DNA from: Alphaproteobacteria bacterium
Lineage (GTDB): Bacteria > Pseudomonadota > Alphaproteobacteria > SMXS01
Direction of reading: 5' to 3'
NCBI GenBank assembly: GCA_028284945.1
Contig: JANQQJ010000009.1
Coordinates: 123,336 to 187,335, forward strand
DNA: 64,000 nucleotides
In this document: piece after piece, positions 8,852 through 15,755 of the stretch
How the letters are laid out: each line of letters begins with the position of its first letter
How positions within the stretch are numbered: the first letter of the stretch is position 1
Notes under the pieces: generated by a model
The model's input: only the letters and a program-made list of their open reading frames with translations
What the model was told of the DNA's origin: nothing
The model's database searches: none
Position numbers and translations under genes: made by a program

Positions 8852-9763
8852 CTAGCGTCTTGGCAGCGTATTCAGCAGGTCCAGCCAGCCTTCCGGCTGG
8901 GCGTCGCCATGCGGGTGGCGGCCAAAGATGCTGGCGAGCGCCTGGTCTTCGGATTCCGAGCATATTTCGAGGGACGAAATAATTCCGGCGGCGGTGGGTT
9001 TGTTAACCAGCCAGATATGATCCAGCGCGCTGTCGGGCAGATAGACTTTCGACGCGCCGTTCATCACCTCCCAGCCATGACCGACGCGGGCATGGCCACG
9101 GGCCGGGCCCGAATAAATCTGTACCATGCCGCGATTGGCGACAAAGATCATGATCTCCTCGCCCGACGCGTCCAGCGCCTCGAACAGGGCTGGGACCGCG
9201 TCGGCGCTGAGTTCGCTGGCATAGTCGCCGCCAACCAGCCGGAACGCCTGCACCCGGCCGAGCCCGTGCCTGCCCAGCAGGGCTTCGAAATGATGCACAT
9301 TGGTCATGGCCGCCCAGTCCGCGCGCAGGGCCTCTATATCCACCTCGCTGTCGGGTTTAGCTGGGCGCCGGCCTGCCGCCGGGACGGGGGGCGCTGCGTC
9401 ATTGGTCCCGAACTGGCCGATAACGCGTTCCAGTGTTTCACGCGCCTGATCATCCGATGCATGGATCGACGTGCACACCTGACCCGTCACATCGATGAAA
9501 TCGAGGGTCGTGTGCGCCGGATGTGCCTGCCCCGCCGTCCAGTGGCGGAACAGGAACCGCACATCCAGATCGTCTGAAACAACCGACCCGATGCGTCCTT
9601 CGCCCAGCAGTTTGAACGTCGTGAACGCGCCGGTTTGCTCGACGAGAATGCCGCCGCTTGAGGTGCGGAAAGTAAATGTGCCGCCGTCGTTCATTGCGCC
9701 GATGATCTCGGCCCAATCCGACGTTAATGAAACGGCTTCCGATGCCAGGGCAGGTTGAGACAT
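8852..9763 (-). CDS. HemS/ChuS-like heme-utilisation protein
   Basis: A 303-residue protein whose C-terminal half matches the hemin-degrading factor family. It has TNVHHFEALLGRHGLGRVQAF (the His position that ligates heme in HemS), then a strand pair EIMIFVANRGMVQIYSGP, then LPDSALDHIWLVNKPTAAG and SLEICSE, ending in a FGRHPHGDAQPEGW tail. The N-terminal half is a degenerate repeat of the same fold and looks shorter than in ChuS (about 340 residues). Family members bind heme in the cytoplasm and traffic or degrade it. No heme receptor or ABC importer is adjacent in the window. An ATGCTAT-A-ATAGCAT palindrome lies about 30-45 bases upstream of its start. Confidence 0.8.
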   Translation of the reverse strand: MSQPALASEAVSLTSDWAEIIGAMNDGGTFTFRTSSGGILVEQTGAFTTFKLLGEGRIGSVVSDDLDVRFLFRHWTAGQAHPAHTTLDFIDVTGQVCTSIHASDDQARETLERVIGQFGTNDAAPPVPAAGRRPAKPDSEVDIEALRADWAAMTNVHHFEALLGRHGLGRVQAFRLVGGDYASELSADAVPALFEALDASGEEIMIFVANRGMVQIYSGPARGHARVGHGWEVMNGASKVYLPDSALDHIWLVNKPTAAGIISSLEICSESEDQALASIFGRHPHGDAQPEGWLDLLNTLPRR

Positions 9764-9793
9764 GGCTCGCTCCCTACTGATTCTTAAAATGAG

Positions 9794-9808
9794 ATGCTAT
9801 AATAGCAT
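9794..9808. promoter_or_regulatory. 15-base palindrome upstream of the HemS-like gene
   Basis: ATGCTAT-A-ATAGCAT is a perfect inverted repeat around one central base. It lies between the divergent HemS-like gene (start 9763) and the secreted-protein gene (start 9851). The position is right for an operator serving an iron or heme regulator, but it does not match the classical Fur or Irr consensus closely enough to name the factor. Confidence 0.4.
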
Positions 9809-9850
9809 TTGTCAGGAGAGTTTGGGGGTGCCGGAAGGGGAATTTGTACT

Positions 9851-10321
9851 ATGAAACCTGTTGCTGCTTTTCTTTATGGACTGGCTGCTTTCGCGTTTTC
9901 TTTCACCGCCGCTGGCCAAGACGCCCCGTTTCCGGGCAAAACGCCGTTCTTCTGTTCAATGAAAACGGTTTCCGGCATTTGGGCATTTAACGAGGATTCT
10001 AAAACCGGCACGCAGGGTGTGGGCGAAGCTATCGCCTTTGTTGGTTTTCTCAAGCTGTCGGCGGATGGTAAGGCGGCGATCCAGTATCGCGGCTACCGTA
10101 CCAGCAACCCAGAAACCTTGCGCACACCGGCGGTAATTAACGGAACATGGACCGTTGCCGACTCATGCTTGGGTGAGATCGACTTCGACACCGTGCCCGG
10201 CGAAGACGGCGGGGTTCACATGGATCAGAAATTCGTATTCATCGCGGTTGAACGGGCAACGGAGCTGTTCTTCGCGCGCAATGACCCGGTCGAAAAGGGC
10301 CGAGCCAAGCGTCTGGACTAA
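9851..10321 (+). CDS. Secreted protein of unknown function
   Basis: A 156-residue protein. The ATG at 9851 has GGAAGGGG upstream and opens an N-terminal signal peptide with a hydrophobic core ([12 protein letters not shown]) and cleavage expected after TAAGQ or nearby; an upstream in-frame start at 9809 would bury this signal and is rejected. The mature part holds two Cys residues (FFCSMK and DSCLGE), which could form a disulfide, and a beta-rich pattern ([18 protein letters not shown]) reminiscent of small lipocalin-like extracytoplasmic domains. I do not recognise a family. It stands alone between the HemS-like gene and tRNA-Pro. Confidence 0.75.
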   Translation: MKPVAAFLYGLAAFAFSFTAAGQDAPFPGKTPFFCSMKTVSGIWAFNEDSKTGTQGVGEAIAFVGFLKLSADGKAAIQYRGYRTSNPETLRTPAVINGTWTVADSCLGEIDFDTVPGEDGGVHMDQKFVFIAVERATELFFARNDPVEKGRAKRLD

Positions 10322-10344
10322 ACGCAGTTTCGCGTGAAAGAAAT

Positions 10345-10421
10345 TGGTCGGGGAGAGAGGATTCGAACCTCCGGCCCCTGCGTCCCGAACACAGTGCTCT
10401 ACCAGGCTGAGCTACTCCCCG
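10345..10421 (-). tRNA. tRNA-Pro(CGG)
   Basis: A 77-base cloverleaf on the minus strand. The acceptor stem CGGGGAG pairs with CTCCCCG, followed by an encoded ACCA end. The D arm is GCTC-AGCCTGGT-AGAGC, the anticodon stem CTGTG/CGCAG encloses the loop TTCGGGA (anticodon CGG, reading CCG), and the T loop is TTCGAAT. The C1-G72 pair is typical of bacterial proline tRNAs. The 3' end abuts the secreted-protein gene, about 24 bases beyond its stop. Confidence 0.95.
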
Positions 10422-10491
10422 ACGGGTGCCTCACATGAGGGGCAGGGCGGGTATATACAGGCGTGCTGCGCCTCCGGCAAGCTCGGTATGA

Positions 10492-10621
10492 ACCGTTCAT
10501 GTCTCGATACACCGTTCCGGCGGAACGGCACTCGACACGAACGGTTCTGGATTTTGCCTGACCTTGCGTTCGCCTCGAGTGGCCGGCGCTAAAGCGCCGG
10601 TTGTATCGAGAGGCCGAACGC
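10492..10621. repeat. Dispersed repeat family 3, copy 1 (two hairpins)
   Basis: Two adjacent inverted repeats fill the gap between tRNA-Pro and the prenyltransferase gene. The first is bounded by ACCGTTC and GAACGGT (10492-10546) with an inner CCGTTCCGGCGGAACGG hairpin. The second is bounded by GCGTTCG and CGAACGC (10566-10621) with an inner CCGGCGCTAAAGCGCCGG hairpin. Both carry the CTCGA/TCGAG words also found at 32585-32765 and 40713-40834, so all belong to one family. Confidence 0.7.
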
Positions 10622-10624
10622 GTC

Positions 10625-11638
10625 TCAGTAAGCCCGGTCGATGGAGAAATCGACGATGCCGGTCAACACCTCGCGCAGTTCGCTGGGCGGGAACAGCCGC
10701 AGCGCGTCCTTGGCCATGGCGCCATAATGGTGGGCGCGGGCAATCGTGTCGGGCAAGGCGTCATATTTGGTCATCAGGCCGATGGCGCGCTCCAGATCGG
10801 CCTCGTCGCTCTTGGCGGTTTCCAGCGTGCGGCGCCAGAATGAGCGCTCCTCGGGGCTGGAGCGGCGATAGGCCAGAATCACGGGCAAAGTGATCTTGCC
10901 TTCGCGGAAATCATCGCCGATGGCTTTGCCAAGCGTCGCTTGTTTGGCGGAATAGTCCAACGCATCATCGGCCAACTGGAAGCCGATTCCCAGATTGCGG
11001 CCAAAGCTCCCCAGTGCCTCCTCATCCGCGCTGGGGCGGTCCGCGACAATGGCGCCCAGCTGGCAGGCCGCAGCAAACAGGGCGGCGGTCTTGGCAGACA
11101 CGACCTGCAGATAGGCGTCTTCACTGGTGCTGACATCGTTACTGGTGGTCAGTTGCAACACCTCGCCTTCGGCCAAAACAGCCGACGTGTCGGACAAAAT
11201 CCGCATCACATCCAGCGCGCCGTCGGCGGTCATGATCTGAAAGGCACGGCTGAACAGAAAGTCGCCGACCAGCACGCTGGCCTTGTTGCCCCATAAAATA
11301 TTGGCGGTCTGGTTGCCCCGGCGCAGCGCACTTTCATCCACGACGTCATCATGCAGCAAGGTCGCGGTGTGCAGGAATTCGATACAGGCAGCGAGCGGGA
11401 TGTGCCGGTCGCCGTGATAGCCGCACAGTTCAGCGGTCGCCAGGGTCAGCATGGGCCGCAGCCGTTTGCCGCCAGCGGAGATCAGGTGTCCGGCGAGTTG
11501 CGGAATCAGTCCAACAGGGCTGTGCATCCGTCCGGTGATCTCTTCGTTGACGCGCGCCATGTTGCCGGCGGTCAATGCAGTCAACTGATCCAGCGGGCTT
11601 GGTGCGCCGCTCTCTATGCGAATGACGTTGTCTACCAC
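10625..11638 (-). CDS. ispB: Polyprenyl diphosphate synthase (octaprenyl/decaprenyl type)
   Basis: A trans-isoprenyl diphosphate synthase of about 337 residues that would make the long isoprenoid tail of ubiquinone. The first Asp-rich motif is LLHDDVVDE at about 94-102 and the second is LADDALDY near 222. GGKRLRP in the N-terminal third binds the allylic substrate. I chose the GTG at 11638 (AGGAAA 8 bases upstream) and not the TTG at 11773, because the extra 45 residues match nothing and would overlap the divergent DUF2007 gene. Chain length cannot be read from sequence alone. The ubiK gene near 62.9 kb belongs to the same ubiquinone pathway but is not linked. Confidence 0.88.
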   Translation of the reverse strand: MVDNVIRIESGAPSPLDQLTALTAGNMARVNEEITGRMHSPVGLIPQLAGHLISAGGKRLRPMLTLATAELCGYHGDRHIPLAACIEFLHTATLLHDDVVDESALRRGNQTANILWGNKASVLVGDFLFSRAFQIMTADGALDVMRILSDTSAVLAEGEVLQLTTSNDVSTSEDAYLQVVSAKTAALFAAACQLGAIVADRPSADEEALGSFGRNLGIGFQLADDALDYSAKQATLGKAIGDDFREGKITLPVILAYRRSSPEERSFWRRTLETAKSDEADLERAIGLMTKYDALPDTIARAHHYGAMAKDALRLFPPSELREVLTGIVDFSIDRAY

Positions 11639-11750
11639 GCCGGTTTCCTGAAACCCCCTGAGAATTTGCTTCTTTGCGATACCATAGAAGGCGCTAAGAT
11701 CAGGGGCAAGCGAACTGCCCCTGCATCTGACGAATTGCTGACCTGATCCC

Positions 11751-11966
11751 ATGGAAGAAGTTTTAAGAACCAATGACCCGGTTTTGTTGTCCTTTGCTCA
11801 GAGTGTTCTGAAGGATGCGGGTATCGAAGCGTTGATTTTCGATACGCACACTAGTGCGATCGAAGGCACGATCAGCGCCATCCAGCGCCGTTTGATGGTG
11901 ATTGATGATGACGCGGAGGAGGCACGCAAAGTGCTCTCCGAAGCGGAACTGAATACGGGTGGTTGA
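11751..11966 (+). CDS. DUF2007 domain protein
   Basis: A 71-residue cytoplasmic protein with the compact alpha/beta pattern of DUF2007, whose members are annotated as putative signal-transducing proteins. It has an N-terminal EVLRTNDPVLLSFAQSVLKDAGIEALI stretch and a C-terminal MVIDDDAEEARKVL strand-helix. It overlaps the start of the downstream methyltransferase gene by 8 bases, which implies translational coupling. No catalytic residues are evident. The DUF2007, methyltransferase pair divergent from a polyprenyl synthase recurs in alphaproteobacteria as far as I recall. Confidence 0.85.
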   Translation: MEEVLRTNDPVLLSFAQSVLKDAGIEALIFDTHTSAIEGTISAIQRRLMVIDDDAEEARKVLSEAELNTGG

Positions 11967-12711
11967 CGGCGAGATTACCCATGACACGTTGCTGGGTGGG
12001 CGCGTTCAGCTCGTCCAACCCCGCAAGGGCTATCGGACGGCGATCGATCCGGTACTGCTTGCCGCAGCCGTAGACGCAAGGCCCGGGCAGTCCATCCTGG
12101 ATGTGGGGTGCGGCACGGGGGCCGTATTTCTGTGCCTGTCGACAAGGGTACATGACCTTCAGATTACCGGAATTGAAAAATCGGCAGAGTCGCTTGATCT
12201 GGCAGCGGAAAATGCGCGGCTTAATGACTTAGCGGCGACCCTTATCAAAGGTGACATCTTTGATCCGCCCCTACAGCTTTCGCAGACCTTTGATCATGTT
12301 GTGTCGAATCCGCCATTTTGGTCGACCGGCCGTTCACGGCAGAGCCCGGACCCAGGCAAAAGTGCAGCCGACAGCATGCCCCCTGGCGGCCTTGAACGAT
12401 GGATCGAGGCCAGCGTAAGCCGCCTCAAGCACCGTGGGGTGTTAAGCCTGATCCTGCCGGCTGATGCCATGGCTGAAGCGATAGCGGCCATGACCGGCCC
12501 GCTGGGGGGCATTACGGTGGTGCCATTGTGGCCGAAAACCGGCATATCGGCGCGGCGGGTCATTCTGCAGGGAACGCGCGGCGGGCGGGGCCCGTCCGTC
12601 ATCCATTCAGGCCTCGTTCTGCATCAGGCTGACGGCACATACACTGCTGCCGCGCAATCCATCCTGTCAGGCGGTTTAAGCGTCTGGGAGGCCAATTTAT
12701 CCGCAGATTGA
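11959..12711 (+). CDS. TrmN6-like SAM-dependent methyltransferase
   Basis: A 250-residue class I methyltransferase. Motif I is ILDVGCGTGAV at about 46-56 and the N6-adenine/glutamine-type catalytic motif NPPFW is near 116. An N-terminal LGGRVQLVQPRKGYRTAIDPVLLAA segment is characteristic of the family of tRNA1(Val) (adenine37-N6)-methyltransferases. It starts with GTG at 11959 and overlaps the DUF2007 gene. The substrate could be tRNA or a protein glutamine; the family resemblance favours tRNA. Confidence 0.82.
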   Translation: MVDGEITHDTLLGGRVQLVQPRKGYRTAIDPVLLAAAVDARPGQSILDVGCGTGAVFLCLSTRVHDLQITGIEKSAESLDLAAENARLNDLAATLIKGDIFDPPLQLSQTFDHVVSNPPFWSTGRSRQSPDPGKSAADSMPPGGLERWIEASVSRLKHRGVLSLILPADAMAEAIAAMTGPLGGITVVPLWPKTGISARRVILQGTRGGRGPSVIHSGLVLHQADGTYTAAAQSILSGGLSVWEANLSAD

Positions 12712-12835
12712 TAATTTCCGCTCCGTCTCGTATGTTCTGCCGTGAAATTGCGTGTTCGGGGGTTGGAGGCATGAACGCGCGGTTAAAGGCCAACAATCAG
12801 GGACAGGCGCATCGCTGCGCCCGGAGACGACCTCC

Positions 12836-13309
12836 ATGGCAAACGATCAAGAACCGATTGAGTCTGGTAACGGCAATACCGAGGCGACCAACGCGCTAAG
12901 GCGTAAGCTGCTCAAGGGCGGTGGCGCGGCGCTGCCGGTGATGATTTCACTGCAAAGTGGTACAGCCTGGGCGATTTCAAGCTGTGCGAGCGAGATCAGC
13001 CGTCCGTCCAATGGCAATATGACGAGCACCTTCGGTCCGTCGAACAACCCTAATGATAACAACCGCGATCTTGTTGAATCGATAACGGGCATTTCCCGGA
13101 GCGACATTGACGACGCGATTGATGACGACTTTTCAGCTGCTGGAGGCGACTATCCGGAATCGGCCCCGGATGACATTCAACAGGCCGAAGTTATGCATCT
13201 CTTCGTGACCAACGGGTCGTGCTGGGTGTCGTTCTGCGACGGCCCCGTTGACATCGGTGGAGTCACCTTCAGCGACTCGATCACGCCAGACGCCTGTAAC
13301 GGAAGCTAG
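12836..13309 (+). CDS. Tat-signal protein, putative substrate of the HprK-like/PqqD-like cassette
   Basis: A 157-residue protein of no family I recognise. The ATG at 12836 is preferred over a frame extension from 12752. Residues about 19-50 read ALRRKLLKGGGAALPVMISL and end at AWA, a twin-arginine (RRxLLKG) export signal with a plausible cleavage site. The mature part is rich in Ser, Asp and Asn and has five Cys residues: SSCASE, NGSCWVSFC and DACNGS. The last residue is Ser. It is followed 20 bases later by a PqqD-like gene and an HprK-like kinase gene, so it is the natural candidate substrate. In lasso-peptide clusters with HprK-like kinases, the kinase phosphorylates the C-terminal Ser of the precursor; whether that applies here is inference. 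Confidence 0.7.
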   Translation: MANDQEPIESGNGNTEATNALRRKLLKGGGAALPVMISLQSGTAWAISSCASEISRPSNGNMTSTFGPSNNPNDNNRDLVESITGISRSDIDDAIDDDFSAAGGDYPESAPDDIQQAEVMHLFVTNGSCWVSFCDGPVDIGGVTFSDSITPDACNGS

Positions 13310-13329
13310 CCGATCGTGGCTTTCGGTCC

Positions 13330-13653
13330 ATGACACCAGTGGTGGGCCCAGGCGACGACTCAGCGACTATTTCCGTGGTTGCGCTGGCGTCGAAAAACGC
13401 TCTGACATGGAACGATTGGGACGACGGGTGTTCGGTGTTTAACCGGGCGACCGGCGAGACCCATTTCTTTGATTTGTGGACAAGTTACCTGCTGCGGCTG
13501 ATAGACTCCGAGCCTACAACGGTTGAGAGCCTTGCACGCAGGATGGCACAGGAATTGGATCAGCAGCTGGATGCCGCGCTGCGGGCGCGCGTGTTTAAGA
13601 CAGTGCAGAATTTCGACTCCATGGCGTTGGTCGAATTGTGTCCGGGCGGCTGA
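13330..13653 (+). CDS. PqqD-like peptide chaperone (HPr-rel-A system)
   Basis: A 107-residue protein with a PqqD-like winged-helix (RiPP recognition element) fold: a CSVFNRATGETHFFD beta-hairpin, then helices containing LLRLIDSEPTTVESLARRMAQELD. PqqD-type domains bind the leader of a precursor peptide and present it to a modifying enzyme. NCBI/TIGRFAM uses the name HPr-rel-A system PqqD family peptide chaperone for proteins in this genomic setting, as I recall. It begins with ATG at 13330 and its 3' end overlaps the kinase gene by 16 bases. Confidence 0.8.
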   Translation: MTPVVGPGDDSATISVVALASKNALTWNDWDDGCSVFNRATGETHFFDLWTSYLLRLIDSEPTTVESLARRMAQELDQQLDAALRARVFKTVQNFDSMALVELCPGG

Positions 13654-14549
13654 TTGATGAGGTTGAGATTGGAGAGCTGAAACGGCTCCTCCGCGCTGGC
13701 ATCACGATTTCAGCGCCGCCCTTTCAGGTTCGTGTGCAGTCAGATAACTCGGTTTTGGGGGAGTCCCTCAAACGGCTTTATGGCGCATGCCGCATTGATG
13801 GCGATGCCCAGGCGGCCGATTTTGTCATCCGGGTTGGCGCCACCAGCGCAATTCGCCGGTTTGTCCGCCGTGACGTCATAGCCCTTATCGACACGCCGCC
13901 GCCGTTCACGCGCTTGCCCTATGAAATGGCGCCGCTGATGTTCGAACAGGCGCTCAACTGGTGCGTTGCGACACGCACATTCACCCACTTGGTTATGCAT
14001 GCCGCCGTCGTCGCGCGCGACGGAAAGGCATTGATCATCCCCGGCGAATCCGGTCAGGGCAAAAGCACGCTGTGTGCGGCACTGGTATCGCGCGGCTGGC
14101 GGCACCTGTCAGACGAGTTCGCCATGATCGATCCCGAAACGCTGGAGATCACGGCCCACCCCAGACCGATTTCACTGAAGAACGAAAGTCTTGAGGCAGT
14201 GACCGCCTGGGGCGCGGCGCCGGAGTCCGTGATGGAGGGGACGCCGAAGGGCACAGTCGGGTACCTGCCACCGTCTATGGGTGCGATAGAGTCAGCGGGT
14301 CAGCGCGCCATGCCGGCGGCCATTCTGTTTCCCGGATATACGGTCGATAGCGACCCTTCGATTACAAAGATGGAGAAAGGCCGCGCCTTCATCATTCTGA
14401 CCGCCTGTAGCGTGAACTACCGTGAGCTAGGGGAGGAGGGGTCCAAAGCGATGACCAGGCTGGTCTCGCGCACCCCGATTTATCGAACGACTTATCCCGA
14501 TACTGCATCCAGCGTCGGGTTAGTTGAAAGCCTGGGCCTCTGGGACTGA
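13638..14549 (+). CDS. HprK-related kinase A
   Basis: A 303-residue protein related to the C-terminal kinase domain of HPr kinase/phosphorylase. The P-loop GESGQGKST is at about 136-144, preceded by THLVMHAAVVARDGKALIIPG and followed by GWRHLSDEFAMID, the HprK-style Walker B/Asp region. It lacks the HPr-binding context of true HprK, and no ptsH or PTS gene is near, so HPr is unlikely to be the substrate. The GTG start at 13638 overlaps the PqqD-like gene by 16 bases and its stop overlaps the next gene (TGATG). Homologous kinases in paeninodin-type lasso clusters phosphorylate a precursor peptide. Confidence 0.85.
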   Translation: MSGRLIDEVEIGELKRLLRAGITISAPPFQVRVQSDNSVLGESLKRLYGACRIDGDAQAADFVIRVGATSAIRRFVRRDVIALIDTPPPFTRLPYEMAPLMFEQALNWCVATRTFTHLVMHAAVVARDGKALIIPGESGQGKSTLCAALVSRGWRHLSDEFAMIDPETLEITAHPRPISLKNESLEAVTAWGAAPESVMEGTPKGTVGYLPPSMGAIESAGQRAMPAAILFPGYTVDSDPSITKMEKGRAFIILTACSVNYRELGEEGSKAMTRLVSRTPIYRTTYPDTASSVGLVESLGLWD

Positions 14550-15616
14550 TGGACCCGTTGCTCCGGATTCTGCGCGACCCTTCGCATATGCCGTCGCTCG
14601 CAGCTTCGGAATGGACACTTGTGATGCAGCGGGCCCGCCGCCGGGCGCTGTTGGGCAAGCTGGGTGCGCTTGCCCGTGATGCCGGTTGCGTTGAGGCCCT
14701 GCCGGCGGCAGTCCAGCGGCAGTTTTCTTCCATGGTCCGGCTTGCAGATCACAATGGAAAAAACCTGAAGGCAGAAGCCTTTCAAGTGTTACATGCGCTC
14801 GCTGACGTCGATGGTCCTGTGGTTTTTTTGAAGGGCGCCGCCTATGCGCTGCTGGAGTTGCACGCCGATCGCGGCCGTGTGTCTTCCGACATTGATATTC
14901 TGGTGCCCAAAGACGGGCTGGAGGCTGTAGAGGACGCACTTCAGCACCGCGACTGGCAGCCGATGAAGCTCAATGCCTATGATCAGGAATACTATCGCCG
15001 CTGGATGCATGAACTGCCGCCGATGCGGCATCGATATCGGGCCACCGTGATCGATGTGCATCACACCATCCTGCCGTTGACGGGCCGGATTACGCCAGAT
15101 CCCAAGGCGTTGATCGATGCTGCGACACCGGTTGATATCCATGGCCGGACCGGCCTCGTGCCCTGCCCGGAAGACCTGGTTGTGCATGCGGCCGCGCATC
15201 TGTTTCAGGACGGTGACCTGAGCGAACGGCTCCGTGACCTTTTGGATATCAGTCAGATGATCGGCGAGTTTGCCGCGGAGCCGGGCTTCTGGGACCGGCT
15301 GTTGGAGCGCGCCCAAGTTCATGACTGTGGCCGGCCGACCTTCTATGCATTGCACTTTGCTCGAACCGTGCTGGGAACAGACGTGCCGGCAGGTGTGCTG
15401 GATAGTCTTCGCCCCCATCCCGCAGCCCTGTCGCGGGCGTTAATGAGCATGCTTGTGCCTGCTGCGCTGGTGCCCAGCCCGCCCGACAATGCGACTGGGT
15501 TTGCTCGCTTGGCGCGTTGGTTGCTTTTTCTACGATCCCACTGGCTACGCATGCCGCCTGTGATGCTGGCGCGCCATTTGACGATCAAAGCGTGGCGGTC
15601 ACTGTCGCAGCGGTGA
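14549..15616 (+). CDS. Nucleotidyltransferase-fold protein (HPr-rel-A cassette)
   Basis: A 355-residue member of the uncharacterised nucleotidyltransferase family (Pfam NTP_transf_5 type). The diagnostic core is VVFLKGAAYALLE, a basic-loop equivalent, followed by SSDIDILVPK at about 111-120, where the DxD pair would bind metal and nucleotide. C-terminal to it are LVVHAAAHLFQDG and a helical region. In peptide-modifying clusters such proteins accompany HprK-like kinases. The substrate here is unknown. It is translationally coupled to the kinase gene by a TGATG overlap. Confidence 0.82.
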   Translation: MDPLLRILRDPSHMPSLAASEWTLVMQRARRRALLGKLGALARDAGCVEALPAAVQRQFSSMVRLADHNGKNLKAEAFQVLHALADVDGPVVFLKGAAYALLELHADRGRVSSDIDILVPKDGLEAVEDALQHRDWQPMKLNAYDQEYYRRWMHELPPMRHRYRATVIDVHHTILPLTGRITPDPKALIDAATPVDIHGRTGLVPCPEDLVVHAAAHLFQDGDLSERLRDLLDISQMIGEFAAEPGFWDRLLERAQVHDCGRPTFYALHFARTVLGTDVPAGVLDSLRPHPAALSRALMSMLVPAALVPSPPDNATGFARLARWLLFLRSHWLRMPPVMLARHLTIKAWRSLSQR

Positions 15617-15644
15617 GTGAGAGGCGCATTAAAGAGGGAAGGCT

Positions 15645-15707
15645 ATGAATACCGCCGTAAAGATTTCCAGACCCACCAGACCTGGCTATCCGTCTTTGCC
15701 TCCCTGA
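15645..15707 (+). CDS. Possible 20-residue peptide ORF (MNTAVKISRPTRPGYPSLPP)
   Basis: A short ORF begins 28 bases after the nucleotidyltransferase gene with a strong ribosome-binding stretch (GAGGGAAGG just before the ATG). It encodes a basic, Pro-rich 20-residue peptide with no known homologue that I recognise. It could be a peptide substrate of the cassette, a leader for the dehydrogenase gene downstream, or chance. The two AGA codons are unusual for this genome. Only the ribosome-binding site and position support it. Confidence 0.3.
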   Translation: MNTAVKISRPTRPGYPSLPP

Positions 15708-15755
15708 CCTAAACTGACCTGGCGTGTTAGAGCGCCAACCGAAAGGACCATTGCC

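Noticed and set aside
10344..10592. An 82-residue ORF starting within tRNA-Pro
   Set aside because: It reads through a complete tRNA and a hairpin repeat.
11639..11773. N-terminal extension of the polyprenyl synthase to a TTG
   Set aside because: The extra residues match no family and overlap the divergent DUF2007 gene.
12836..15616. A conventional lasso-peptide cluster
   Set aside because: No B2-type leader protease and no asparagine-synthetase-like cyclase are present, so only the kinase/recognition part resembles one.
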